Shown: positions 17,455 through 28,373, numbered from the stretch's first letter. The stretch: 54,230 nucleotides of DNA from Mesostigma viride (GCA_009746045.1 RPFO01002307.1:10001-64230); one strand, 5' to 3'. Notes: generated by a model not told the origin, from the sequence alone. Numbers and translations are program-made.

Positions 17455-18376
17455 CCCCCCCTCCTTGCCCCTCCACCTGCAGCAAGGCCGCCACCACCCT
17501 CATTAGGTACTCCATGCCCACAAGCTCCCCGGCTGCTGAGCCCAGCTCCTTGAGAAGGGTGTCCATGGCCAATGCAATGTTCATGACAATTTTCCTGTTC
17601 TCCATGTTCCGCCAATTTCCAGGCTTTACCGTCATGACCCACGACCGGATTCCCATCCCATTGTCGCTGGCGTCCTCCAACACCCCCGGCAGCACCCGCT
17701 CCGAAACCCGATATTTCACGCTCTTGGCTCGGCTTGGCAGCGCCACCCCTTTCGAGGCCTTGAAGTGGCTTCCCGCCCCCTCCATTCCTCCCAGCGCTGC
17801 CTTCAAACCTTGCATGAATTTCTCGGCTGCGACCTCCCCCTCCTCGTCCTCCTCGTCGTCCTGATTTTCGGTTTCCGGAGGTGCCCCAACGAATGTCGCC
17901 AACCTCGCCCTCATTTCCTTTCCGACAGCCCCCCCACCTGCCGAAACCTTGGCCGCGCCTTTCGGCTTGGCCATTTTTCGCTGCGCAGGTGTCGTTGGTG
18001 GCAGCGCCTGATCCTCCTCCTCGTCCGCCGCGAGATCTGCCACGGCCAGCAGTTTTGCCACCAACGTTCCGTTTGGGTCACGTGCGTCCAACACGTCGCC
18101 AACATCAACGTGATCGGCCAGCAACTGCACGACAGACTTCAGCTGGCTCGAGCTCCACGAGCTGGCGTCCGTCACCCAGTCCTCGGCACCGAAGACCTGC
18201 TCGACTGCCCCCACCGCCTCTGCGGGGCTGATGCACTTGGCGAGCAGAGTGGCGAGCTGCTTCTTTTTGGCGCTGAAGGCGACTGGCGCGTGACTGGCGG
18301 CAGCAGCCCGCGGTGTGGGCGTCCCGTCCTCCCCGCGCGCTGCCTGCCCTCCTGTAGCTTTGCGCCCCTTCGGCAT
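17330..18376 (-). CDS. Gag-like ORF1 of the recombinase retrotransposon
   Basis: ATG at 18374-18376, just inside repeat A1, 348 codons. It is basic at the N-terminus (MPKGRKATGG), with an Ala-rich helical region, an acidic block (ENQDDEEDEEGEVAAEKFMQ), and a conserved-looking core (KSVKYRVSERVLPGVLEDAS; SWVMTVKPGNWRNMENRKIV). By position it is the gag-equivalent of PAT/DIRS elements. Near 17455 a C-run apparently gained or lost a base: the end of this frame looks random, whereas another frame (17642-17322) gives a more natural tail (AALSATPAVKAALQTAILLD). I recognise no capsid or zinc-knuckle motif. Confidence 0.7.
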   Translation of the reverse strand: MPKGRKATGGQAARGEDGTPTPRAAAASHAPVAFSAKKKQLATLLAKCISPAEAVGAVEQVFGAEDWVTDASSWSSSQLKSVVQLLADHVDVGDVLDARDPNGTLVAKLLAVADLAADEEEDQALPPTTPAQRKMAKPKGAAKVSAGGGAVGKEMRARLATFVGAPPETENQDDEEDEEGEVAAEKFMQGLKAALGGMEGAGSHFKASKGVALPSRAKSVKYRVSERVLPGVLEDASDNGMGIRSWVMTVKPGNWRNMENRKIVMNIALAMDTLLKELGSAAGELVGMEYLMRVVAALLQVEGQGGGGGRWPATSCHWGRRLHCQPPRLSRQLSKLPSSWTSSARLNK

Positions 18377-18463
18377 TGCTGCTCAGGGCCAAAAATGGCT
18401 CCGACAGTACAGGTTCGTCAAACCAGAGGTTCGTTTCCCCTGGCTTGCTGTCGCCGCCCTCGT

Positions 18464-18897
18464 GAAAAGAAAAGAGGCCGACCTTAGCTAGGTGGGTTTG
18501 TTTTTGTCCTTTTTTGCGTGTCATGCGGCCTTGGCCCGGACGGCATTTTTTCGCCACGCAAATGTTGCGTCTGAACAAATGACGCAATGTGGCGTTCTAA
18601 TTGCCGGCAGCTTACGTAAGGCTGCCGGGGCTATTAGGTCACATATTGCGTGAGAGAAAGAATCTAGATCTAGTTAATCACTACGCCATGAGCCAAGAAA
18701 CCTAGACAGTGGCAGGTTTATATCTCAACGTAGCTCCTGCCACCTGGCCAAGAAAAACTGGCCAAAGCTTTGGCCACGACTGATCCGGATCAGGCCGCAC
18801 CGGCCTCAAAAGGTATGTCACGTGAACCCAATAACCTAGCTATAGCGGCTACCCTTCCATCTCACTATAAAGAAACTATGTTCAGAGAACCACGATT
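18464..18897 (-). repeat. Split direct repeat A1 (outer 5' end)
   Basis: 434 bp, the same as A2 at 11564-11997. It marks the 5' terminus of the recombinase retrotransposon on the minus strand, and the gag-like ATG lies 88 bases inside it. It probably carries the promoter. Confidence 0.95.
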
Positions 18898-19022
18898 TTA
18901 ATATATAGTCTTTGACCAACAAACGATGCAAGAGTTCAACAAGAGTCGTGATGAAATCGACACGATAAGAACAAAGACGGGGAAAACGATGCAACTGACT
19001 AAGAACAACACCATATGTATTT

Positions 19023-19395
19023 AAGGGGACGTGGCGCGCCGAATATTTTCCGCGCGAAAAAATTCGCGGCACCGGCCGTACCGTGAAAAGTGGGTGCTCC
19101 GTGCGCGCACCACTTGCGGAAGTGGCCATGGCGACTGCGTTTAGGCGAAACTAGCAATGTAGGGCAAGAGAAATGCAAAAAAAATGCTTGGATGTTGAAG
19201 ACGATGATTTAATGATGTTGGATTGCGGCGGCAAGTGGCTGGTTTACAATATCGCTGCTTTCTTTTACTGCCATCGGCATGGGGGGTAATCTGCATTTTT
19301 TGGTCGCGCGGAATAAAATAGAATTCGTGATTGCGGCAGTAAATTCTCAGTTTTGGGGGTATTTTTGACCGTGAAGGATGCATTCATATCGGTAG
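19023..19395 (+). repeat. Dispersed repeat beginning AAGGGGACG, related to 53541-53880 and 6078-6157
   Basis: It starts AAGGGGACG, like the 74-bp insertion at 6078. It contains an imperfect AT-rich palindrome around TTTTCCGCGCGAAAA (19045-19059) with E2F-like TTTTCCGC/TTTTCGCGC cores. It then has GTGCGCGCACC and TGGCCATGGCGACTGC, and later GCCATCGGCATGGGGGG. These strings recur in the same order, diverged, at 53599-53800. A short frame ATG GCG ACT GC(G/C) TTT AG(G/A) CGA AAC is shared with only synonymous changes before the copies part. Whether that is coding is unknown. Confidence 0.6.
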
Positions 19396-20282
19396 CATCG
19401 AATTCTAAACCGAACGGGTGCTTTTTGCCACATTTTCGGCCATTCTCGGTAAGTATTTTTTCGTGCCTGCGCAGTGCATGTCGGAACCTTCCATGGAAGA
19501 ACGGCCGTTGTTGCGCGCCTGGGCGAGGGATCTACGAGGGCAAGGTATAGATTTGTGGCGACTGTTATCTACTATCAGTTCTTTCTTCGAAGAGCTCATC
19601 GTTCGAAGTTTTTTGCGTTCGCTTTGGTCAGTTTCCGCCAGTTAACTCTCCGTTGCTTGCCGTCGTGTTGACGAATACCTGGCAGCTTTAGCTTGTTTTC
19701 GTTGATGTCTTGATCGAATCCGCTTCAGTCTCAGCCGATAGATCCTAGGGAAGGCGTTAGGGATTTCATAGCACGTGTTCTGGCAAGGATGTTGTGCGTA
19801 TGGACGCTTCTTGTTGTGTGATAGTGACGCACCCTTTCCTCGCAGCGGCATCACAGCGGTCAGAAGCTGAACGGCCGCCACTGGTTTCTTTGCATTTTAT
19901 CGTGCAGGGAAGGAATTTTTTAAATCGACGATCATGTTGGAGATATTGCATTTGTGTGACTGCATGTAGATAGCTGCCATCCTTGGTTTATTTGAGCTTT
20001 CCTTGTTATGATGATGTGACAAGACAGCAATGTTGCTGAGCCAACCATGGTTCACATGGTTGACTGCATACAAGCTTTGTATGCCATGATCTCCTTGGTT
20101 CCTGCCCTCCATAGTTCCAGTTTGTTGCCCATGTCGGGTAGGGCAGTTAAGGAGTTGTTGCTGTGTTGGTAAGCTTGGTTGGCATAACCCTTACAATCTA
20201 ACCTGGGAGAAACATAGAAAATGCTGGTAATGCATGTTAGTGCCATAATCATTATTGCTATTCACGTACTTAGAAGTCTGGC
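19396..20282. other. Unassigned flank with no recognisable gene
   Basis: Moderately AT-rich sequence between the AAGGGGACG repeat and the large DNA element. Open frames are short and overlapping. A TCGGTAAGTA string (19447-19456) looks like a splice donor, but no exon could be built around it. Confidence 0.35.
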
Positions 20283-20485
20283 CATCACTAGGAAGGGGTT
20301 TGTGACATTTTGTGATATTTTTTTATCACAAAATGTCACTTTTGTGACATTTTGTGATAAAAAAATGATAAAACGTGACAAAATGTGACAAAATGTGATA
20401 AAACTGTGACAAATTGTGATCGAGACATGTCATGATTGTGACAAAACGTGACAAACGTGATAAAACCAGCATATTTTGTGATAAC
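20283..20485 (+). repeat. Left inverted terminal region of DNA transposon copy 1
   Basis: It begins CATCACTAGGAAGGGG, followed by about a dozen TGTGACA/TGTGATA units in both orientations, so it can also fold on itself (around 20301-20360). It ends with the shared GTGATAAAACCAGCATATT block (about 20458-20476). Confidence 0.75.
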
Positions 20486-21314
20486 GTCATTATCACAAAA
20501 TGTCAAAGTGTCACAAAATGTCACAAACCCACAGAAAAACAAAATGTGATAAGGTGATAAATCACAACCACTCAGGGGAAGTGATATATCACAAAGCACG
20601 CATAATGCACATCCGCAGCAAGGAAGTGCGTGCATGCCGCAGCAGAGATGGAGAAGGAAAAGGCCAAGGTGGGACACGGCAAGGTGGCAATGCCAGGAGA
20701 GACAACACGTGCAGCGGTACGGGGCAAGCTTTCAAAGGATGACACCAAGAACTCGCCACTGAGAAAGTTCTTAAGCGCAGGTGACAACTTGAAAAACCAG
20801 AGGGGGGTACTGAAAGGAACTGACAAAACAAGCTGGAAACACCCTTAGGTGCATGATAAAATGCACCACAATGTCATGTGCCGTGGGAGACATGGTTTAT
20901 TGCAAAAATATCGACTGGGATGTTAAGAAAAACACCAATATTGAACATTCAGGGCAATCGTCATCACGGTCATCAAGTGTCAACCTCCGACCCATCGCTG
21001 GCCAAGCATCCATCATGCTGATCAAAGGTGGCATCGTCAATATCTACACTAAATCACAACACTGCATCATGCATCCATTGCTCTGAGCTCACAACACTGG
21101 TATGATAAAATGGCAACGGGGAGTGAACATGTTCAGATGGCATGCAACAACCCGATGAAATGGCACAACTGATCAAATACGAACACCAACTGTATTGATA
21201 CACACACAAGGAACGGTGCACTCAAGCATGGCTGTGGGTGGTGTGCAAAATGGACACCCACAATCATCTCACAAATGCAATATAAAATCTGTTGACCGAC
21301 AAGCACAACGGGGC

Positions 21315-21551
21315 TCAACAGTCCTCGTCATCAAAGTCATCATCCTCATCATCACTGAAACCATTACGAGGGCTGTCCCAGCCACCATTGCTGAAATATC
21401 TGGATGACTCTCTAGAAACAATCACAGGACACTGTCGAGTGCTACGGCAATGTGACCAAGGCTCAGAGCCTACAAAATCTGCATCCGCATGTGGCCTCTC
21501 GCCGTGTTGGACTGACGGATGTGCCCAGCCCGACTGTGTTAGGTATATTGC
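21315..21551 (-). CDS. Terminal exon of an unknown transposon gene, acidic C-terminus
   Basis: This 79-codon segment opens after a good splice acceptor (TTGCATGCAG, minus strand) and ends at a stop. It contains SGWAHPSVQHGERPHADADF, a Cys pair, and an acidic tail SDDEDDDFDDEDC. The inverted second copy has exactly the same 237-bp exon (47419-47655) with few amino-acid changes, supporting a real coding exon. Upstream exons were not resolved; frames between 21560 and 23433 are plausible but unproven. Being the left-end outward gene of the element, it may belong to the transposase or an accessory protein. Confidence 0.5.
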   Translation of the reverse strand, partial: AIYLTQSGWAHPSVQHGERPHADADFVGSEPWSHCRSTRQCPVIVSRESSRYFSNGGWDSPRNGFSDDEDDDFDDEDC

Positions 21552-24500
21552 CTGCATGCAAGACAAAAATACATCATCCGGCAAAGCACGCATCGGTACA
21601 CACAAAAATTTGTTAGTGAGATGAAGCCACGCGCTGGACGCGCCAACAACTGTCAACTTTGCATGACTTCAGTTCACTTGTATGTAAGGATGCGGGGGAG
21701 ATCGCAGCAGTTGCGTGGCTATCTATGAGTACCGGCCTAGTTTTAGGACAAAGAAGGTGAGATACTGGGCCAAGAGAGAGACAGGGGTGCTCGAGAAAAA
21801 AATTGGCCATGGATGTTCACCTAAATTGTATCTACATGCCTCACAAGTTGTAGGGAACTGCACACCCAGGAATCCTGGAGTCGCAAAGGTTCCCTAACAT
21901 CCCAAGAGGCCTCACAATCTACTTCATTGCAATCTCTGTATGGTTAATACGGCAATAAGAAAGAAACGCGTGATTAGTGCCAAGAAAAAGCAAGGCCAAT
22001 CAACCAACAATATGCCCCGTTACAGGTAGGATGAACTCTAACGAGGCTGAAGGCTCTACGTCTGCAATTGACACTAGCAGGAGTCGTTCAGGGTGGGGTG
22101 TGGGGGGGAGGGAATGACAAAAAGCTGTGATCTGAGCAAAAAGGATAAATATGCAAAGATGCTACCCATGCAAGGAAGCGAGACATAGTCCAGCAATGCC
22201 AGGAATGTCAGCCGAGGCTACTGGATTGCAAAGAAGGTTCTACCGACAGCGAAGGAATTGGTACGAATAATGCCAACTATTTGTAGCTGAGAGCATCACC
22301 AGCGGGCTACAAAAAAATCATGCACGGAAGCTGGAAGAACAAGGCCAATGGTGGCTGACGCGCACAGCACGTTGATAATTTGAGGAATGAGCACTACATA
22401 AAGAATGATCACCGTTGCTCACCATCAAGAATTCGCCGCGCTGGACAGGCGACCAAGAGCTTGTCGCTGCCACATGCGATGGGGCCGCGTGCAAGCCCAA
22501 CGGTATTAGGCATCACAAGTACACGCGCAAAATTGACACCACAATGGCAACACAGATGCACACATACGAATGTATAACGACCGAAAGCATAAACAGAGAA
22601 TCAGTTGGTTAAGACAAGGAAAGTGGCGCAAGAGCAGCCCATGTCATGCAACTCTCAATCTGAACAAGGTTATGCCCTTCATGAAAACTAAATCAGATGT
22701 CGTTTGCATAGTCTATTGACCTTGTACGAATGAGATAGTGAAACTGCTGCAGCATTCATGGCAAGCACGGCTAACTTGGCATGAAACCGAGCGGCCCACA
22801 GCAGCCTTGGCCCTAGGGCGATACGTGAGAATGCCACGTGCGTACGGCATGCATGTTAAAGTCGATGCAAACTTATTAGTATTTCAGGCGAGGAATTCCT
22901 TGCTCACCTCAACTGGTAAAGAGTGGGCAGCTTCTGGATGTCCGAATGTGCTGTGCGTACCACTGAGCGAACAGATCGATTAAAGCTTTATTCTAGACCA
23001 TGCCTATGTTTCTCCCCCGATGGCTGCTTGTAGCCTTGTCCGAGCTCGCTCCTGAATTCATTTGAGACGACGCCCTAATGGCTACATAAATCACGACGGT
23101 CATCAGTGAGCCTATGCTCCTATTCCAACCACCACGTGCGTTCATACAGAAGCGACATTGCTGGAAATCAAAAGGCACATAATCCCGCCTTGGCTGCGAG
23201 CCGATCGCAGCTCCCTTCCACCTTTCCCACCTGTGCAGCGTGGATAGATGTGCAACTCTAAGGTCTTTTTTTTTTCGCGTCGTCTTAACTTCAACTTCAA
23301 CCGTAACACCCGCGCAACCACTGGAATTAGGGCTCGCAATTCGCCAAGTCCCATCAACGTCGCAAAGTCTGGTGTCGTCGCTCTTCCTGTCATCAATCAT
23401 TAGTGCCAATACTATCGTCATTACTGTCGTCATTAGAGGCCCTTTAGGCCTTTACTATCGTCAGTCACTCGCTTTGTGACGATAATAACGTACGGTAGAT
23501 GGCATCAGTCGTACTTCCCGCCCCCCCCCCTGCCCACGTCCCCTTCCGATTTCTCCGCTACTACATCTCGCCCCAAGTAGAAGTTTGCATTTTGCCATAC
23601 ATTAGGAATAACTGACTGACGAAACTAGTAAAAAGACGACTGACATGACTCTCTAGTATCGCTTGGTTGGGACCGCTGGCCTGGAATCGTAACTGTTAGC
23701 CGTACCGTTCAGACTACAGTCCACAGCAGCCCCTAGCTTGGGAGTCTGGAATGAATGGACAAAAATCTTTCGCAACATGCGCAAGTCTGGAATCAACCCG
23801 TCAGGATCCTTGCGCAAAATTCAAATATTACGCCGAAACCGATGGCAAACGACTAGGTGCACGCAATGGCTAAGGCAGTGAGGGGCTGAGGGTACGCTCG
23901 AGCGAAGGGGCCACCTAGTTTTATGTAACCACAGAGTGTGCAATAACAAACGGGGCTGCAGGTCCACGAAACGACGTGATTTCTCTAGCAATTGCGGCGT
24001 AGCAGTTTGGATCATGATGTAGGTGCACTTAGGATGTATGTCGAGTTTAATTAAGCATGGAGGTAGCAATGAGGGACTGAGACACATCATATCCAGTTCT
24101 GAATCAAGCCGTTCTTTACGCTGAAACACAGCGCAAGCAAGATCTCCGGAACCTGCCGCCAAGCTCCTTAGCCGCTAAGGTTAGCAAAATTCTGCCAGCT
24201 TCTTTTACAGCGGTTAGCATGCCGTGCTCATGTGTATGAGGCCATTTCATGGCGGCCGGGTAAAGCTGGCCATGTCTTTGAGAGCTTTGAATATGTATTC
24301 TCTGAAGGCTTTCAATACCATGGTGCTTTCTGCGCTCGGCATCTTATGTGTGCCTTCGAATTGCCGTTTTCCTCTTCAATTGCGCGTGTACCTGCGGGTG
24401 ACTGATACCGTTGGGCTGGCCTCACCTGCGGCCTACCCGCGAATGGCAGGCTAGCTCCTGGTCGAGACTTGTGGTGAGTAGTGGGTACCATCGCATACCT

Positions 24501-25425
24501 GGAGTCTGTACTTTGTTATCGACGTGCTGTATGTGGCATTGCTAGAATGCATCCAGTTCTTCCTGTTTCTAACTCCAATTACTTGGCATTTTTGCAATCA
24601 TGCTCCGCCTACATTTAAACACACATGCGTTGCATTTTTTCATAAGGCTTCTTTGTTGTTGAAAGCCGTAAACTGTCTTTCTGCTATTTACATCCCGTCT
24701 GCCGCGACTTTCTCCGGTTTTCCCCCATTGACCCCATCTCTGCTGCACTTTCCATCAGCTCCTTTTTGTTGACAATCAGCGCTTTTAACCTTGTTAGCAA
24801 ATTGTAAAAATGACACTGTCTAATATATATGAGAAAAATCCTTGTGCCTATTTTTATTAGGAGTTCAGTCATTGGGCTCTAGGAGACATGTGTGATCAAC
24901 TTTGAGGCTCGTCCTTTGGGATAAAACCTCCAAAGAGTCACACCACTGGACAAGTTATCTTGAACCAGAACTTTTTGTTGGAACACTGACTGAGAGCAGC
25001 ACGCTTAAGGTTTTGTAAGAAAATCATTTTTTCTCTGAAACGCCATAGCTCCTTTCTAATCATTGTGATTGTGTTGCGTATTCCTTGTCAGTCAGTTAGT
25101 TATGTATTCCTTATCATGGGACAGGCGGAGGGGGGCTAATAATTCCTCATGGGGGCAGCAAGGGAGTTGTAGCACACGCAGTTATGAGCTTTGCTTCTTT
25201 CAACATGTTGCTCATAATATCCAATTTCGTGGTTTCTTGGTCTTTGGTATCTTCATAATAGTAGTGCTAGGGTCTCACTTGGTCACCCTTACAATGTTAG
25301 TGCCCTTCAGCAATCTCATTTTTAGTCAAATTAGGCTTCAATGGTCATCGATTTGAAATGGGAAGCGTAGTGAAGGCCGGTTCACGCCGAGAGAAACGCA
25401 GCGCTGCCGATCCAAGAGTGCAGCC

Positions 25426-26933
25426 GTGCACGAAGCTCGCAAAGCGCCTGCAGCAGCACCACCACCGCCGGCAGCGCCGACAATCCTGCCCCCGACAGCA
25501 CTCCCTTCAACAACCGCCACAGCATCGGTGCCATCATCCATGTTGCCTGCGCAAAGAGCAGATGAAGACATGGCCTCGGTAGAGGCGGCGCTGGCCGCGC
25601 TCCTTGCCAAGAAGGAGGCAATGATTGCAGCCAGAAAGGCGGCCGATGTCTCCCATGCAACCCCTGAAGTAAGTCTCAGGAGTGGGTGGGGTTGTAAACC
25701 TGGACATGGTTATGAGTGGTGTGATTTGGGGGGTTGCAAACAGGGGTAGTTCATGAGTGGGCAGAGTGGGGGCTGTGGGAAATTGGGGTTATTTATGAGT
25801 GGAGGGGCTGTAAACTGGGTTGTTTTTTAGTGGGCTGAGCGGGGGCTGTTGGGGGGTTGTTAGCCGCGTTATTTATGTGGGCTGGGCGGGGGCTGTCGGA
25901 AACTGGGATTATTTATGAGTGGGCAGTGTGTGAAACTGTTTTTTTTTTTTTTTAACAACTGGTTGAGGAGGTTGTAAACACTTGGGATTATTTATGGGGG
26001 GGGGGGGGGGACTGTAAACTCGGTGGCATTTGAGGTGGCTGAGTGGCGCACTCGTTTTTCATAGCCCCCGGGGGCTGTGGAGAACTGGGGTTAACATGAG
26101 GGGGGAGGTTGTAAACTGCATGGGTGGTTTATGAGTGGGCTGAGTGGGGGGCTGTAGGAACCTGGGGTTATTTATGAGAGGGGGGGTCTAAACTGGTGTG
26201 GTTTATGTCAGAGTGGGCTGAGTGGGGCTGTGGGAAACTGGGATAATGTGTGGGTGGGGGGTTGTATTTAACTGGATTGTTTATGAGTGGGCTGAGCAGG
26301 GGCTGTCATAAACTGGGATTATTTATGAGCAGGCAGTGTGTGAAAAGTGGGATTTTTTTGTTTTTGATTACTGATTGAGGGGGTTGAAAACCATTGGGAT
26401 TATTTATGAGGGGGGCGGGTTGGAAACTGGGTGGTTTATGGGTGGCTGAGTGGTGACTGTGGGAAACTGGGGTTATTTATGAGAGGGGGGTCTAAACTGG
26501 GGTGGTTTATGTCAGAGTGGGCTGAGTGGGGGCTGTGGGAAACTGGGATAGTGTATGAGTGGGGGGGTCTAAACTGGGTTGTTCATGAGTGGGCTGAGCG
26601 GGGGCTGTCAGAACCTGGGATTATTTATGAGTGGGCAGTGTGTGAAACTGGGATATTATTTATTATTATTTTTTAATGAGTGATTGCAATTTTACAACCC
26701 CCTCATGAGGGGGTTGTAAACACTGGGATTATGAGTTTGCGGGCAGGGGAGGCCGCCTTGCTGTTCTTGAAACCCATTCAAGGATGTTCTAGGCAACACG
26801 TTGATTTTGATGTGCAACATTTCTATTGATCGAGGCTGTGAAAGGCTATGACACATCTTGAGTGTTTAAACTTGCCTTTTTTTTCTGCTCACAGGGAGAC
26901 AAGGTGCCGGCCTCCTCGTCGTCGTCCACTTGA
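25426..26933 (+). CDS. Last two exons of an unknown spliced transposon gene
   Basis: An exon reading from about 25426 to 25668 encodes an Ala/Pro-rich stretch (APAAAPPPPAAPTILPPTAL), then a helical Ala/Lys segment (SVEAALAALLAKKEAMIAAR). It ends at GAA|GTAAGT, a strong donor. The acceptor TTTTCTGCTCACAG precedes exon 26895-26933, which encodes GDKVPASSSSST and a stop in the same phase. A poly(A) signal AATAAA lies near 27242. The first exon has no ATG at its left edge, so its 5' border is unknown. The final exon, with its acceptor, is conserved in the second copy at about 42460-42500, where the preceding exon is missing. Function unknown. Confidence 0.5.
25680..26760 (+). repeat. G-rich degenerate minisatellite filling an intron
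   Basis: The stretch repeats variants of GTGGGCTGAGTGGGGGCTGT, GGGAAACTGGGATTATTTAT and GAGTGGG about fifteen times with indels. It lies between a splice donor (25669) and acceptor (26894). Many G-runs of four or more could form G-quadruplexes in the transcript. Part of it is present, inverted, at about 42670-42939. Confidence 0.75.
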
Positions 26934-27375
26934 CATCGTCATCTAGGCACTACGGCTGCGCATGTTTGTTTTTGTTTTCTTGATCTATACCGAGCGCTTT
27001 CTTGTTCATGAATTGGTTACTAGGGTGCGGTGGCAGATGAGACAATTGACACCAACCATCCGTTCATGTTTCTTGCGCATGTGCGTTTTTTAATGCATTC
27101 CAGGAACATTCCGAGATTTCTGTCACGCAACGACAAGCGCCAAGCCGGCGTTTGCAAATTGTCACTGATCGATAATCACTGTTGAAGAATGAAGAATCAA
27201 GAATGAAGAATGAAGATCTGTTACATTTATCTTTATATTTGTAATAAAGAAATCGCGAGGCGTGCTTTTCATCCGTTTTGCTTTGGAATGTGTTCTGATA
27301 TATCTGTGTGACATGTCACGATATATCTGTGTGATATGTCATGATCGCCCGTGGTTTTATGTCACTGTTTTCTCC

Positions 27376-27595
27376 CTAGATTTATCAGTGACAATGTCAC
27401 GGATTTTGTCACCCTTTTTTCCTGATATATCAGTGACAATGTCACGGATTTTGTCACCCTTTTTTCCTGATATATCAGTGATAATGTCACGGATTTGTCA
27501 CCCTTTTTTTCGTGATGTATCAGTGATAATGTCACGGATTTGTCACCCTTTTTTTCGTGATGTATCAGTGATAATGTCACGGATTTTGTCAGTGC
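27376..27595 (+). repeat. 45-bp subterminal tandem repeat
   Basis: Five units of about 45 bp, each with TATCAGTGA(C/T)AATGTCACGG, TTTGTCACCC and a T-run. The inverted copy has the matching array at about 41720-41990. It is probably a transposase-binding or structural subterminal array. Confidence 0.85.
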
Positions 27596-27654
27596 GTTTT
27601 GTCAAGTCGTGATATTGATATTTTGTGATAATTTCCTTGTTTTTGTCACAAAGA

Positions 27655-27827
27655 TAATCACAGAATATGCTGGTTTTATCACATGATTTGTCACGAAATG
27701 TCACAGAATATCACAGTTTTGTCACAAAAAATCACAAAGTGTCACATTTTGTCACATCCACATCACAAAATGTCACGTGATATGTCACAAAATATCACAA
27801 AATGTCACACCCCCCTTCCTAGTGATG
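27655..27827 (-). repeat. Right inverted terminal region of DNA transposon copy 1
   Basis: Reverse complement of the left end: GTGATAAAACCAGCATATT block, GTGACA-type units, then CCCCTTCCTAGTGATG at the border. Its closest match is the outer end of copy 2 (41501-41700), which is nearly identical in inverted orientation. Confidence 0.8.
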
Positions 27828-28373
27828 CTTGAGGGACGGTGAAGGAGTATGAGGTGCGTGGCCACCCCTTTGTACTTCACAACATATTCAGCATGGATTT
27901 GATCCATGTTGATGGCATGTAAAGTGTGATTGTGTTTACTTGCTTTCTGAGTGGTCCTTAGCGCCTTGTCAGGTAGTGAGTGGTCGTCTAGGAAACCCAT
28001 CAGTGCGTGCCACAGTGACCCCCAACCTTGAGCATGTGTCGTCATCAGTGTGCTAGAGTTAATTATATGTGCTTTTGATCATAGATTTGCTGAGTTCTTG
28101 GCATGAAGTTTACAAGGTAACCTTGGGTAGAGTATAGTGTATGCTCTCTTGGCATGTATGCCTAGCGATCGTGTTGCTATGCTTGCGCTGGCAAGGTTGG
28201 CCATGCCGAGGGCAGGTGAGGGCAGATGTGGTGCCTAGCCGTTTGCTTATGTTTTGTGATCGAGTGGGGCATGCTTTCTGGCTTTTTGGATGGAAAACAG
28301 CATGCCTAAGTGGCCATATACAAAGAAACCCCCCCTTAGCTTATGTTCAGGTTTTAGCACGCATAACCTTATT
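27828..28373. other. Flank of DNA transposon copy 1, possible gene fragment on minus strand
   Basis: A minus-strand frame (about 28045-27830) reads WGSLWHALMGFLDDHSLPDK and INMDQIHAEYVVKYKGVATH. It looks like ordinary protein sequence and runs into the transposon end, so the element may have landed in it. I recognise no family. The rest (28046-28373) has no supportable gene. Confidence 0.35.

Larger units (their letters stand above)
11402..18897 (-). mobile_element. Tyrosine-recombinase retrotransposon with split direct repeats (PAT/Kangaroo-like)
   Basis: Read on the minus strand the order is A1 (18464-18897), gag-like ORF, RT-RNase H, tyrosine recombinase, B1 (12132-11996), A2 (11997-11564), B2 (11538-11402). 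This is exactly the split-direct-repeat plan of PAT-like/Kangaroo/TOC elements, which integrate a circular DNA with a tyrosine recombinase and make no target duplication. The two A copies and the two B copies look identical over 434 and 137 bp, so the insertion is recent. The internal region has homopolymer frameshifts and a 1988-bp LINE-like insertion in the recombinase gene. Confidence 0.9.
20283..27827. mobile_element. Large DNA transposon with GTGACA/GTGATA-rich inverted ends (copy 1)
   Basis: The outer ends are inverted: CATCACTAGGAAGGGG at 20283-20298 and its reverse complement, with a slightly different G-run, at 27812-27827. Each leads into ~200 bp dense in TGTGACATTTTGTGAT-type strings and shares GTGATAAAACCAGCATATT at about 190 bases from the end. 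If the termini are CACTA…TAGTG the element is 20286-27824 and CACTA-like. If they are GGAAGGGG, the flanks give a TA duplication. It contains a minus-strand terminal exon near the left end and a plus-strand terminal exon near the right end, so it apparently has two genes running outwards. No catalytic transposase domain was recognised. An inverted second copy is at 41501-47797. Confidence 0.75.

Noticed and set aside
20336-20677. Repetitive ORFs in the terminal arrays (also 27262-27612, 27362-27580)
   Set aside because: Products of GTGACA/GTCAC tandem repeats, not proteins.
22380-22612. ORFs of 60-80 codons seen in both copies of the large DNA transposon (22380-22612, 22738-22983; 45996-46599)
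   Set aside because: They recur only because the elements are copies; overlapping frames on both strands are equally conserved, so no coding evidence.
27376-27595. CRISPR-like regular repeats
   Set aside because: Units are contiguous 45-bp tandem copies without distinct spacers, lie at a transposon end and are mirrored in its sister copy.
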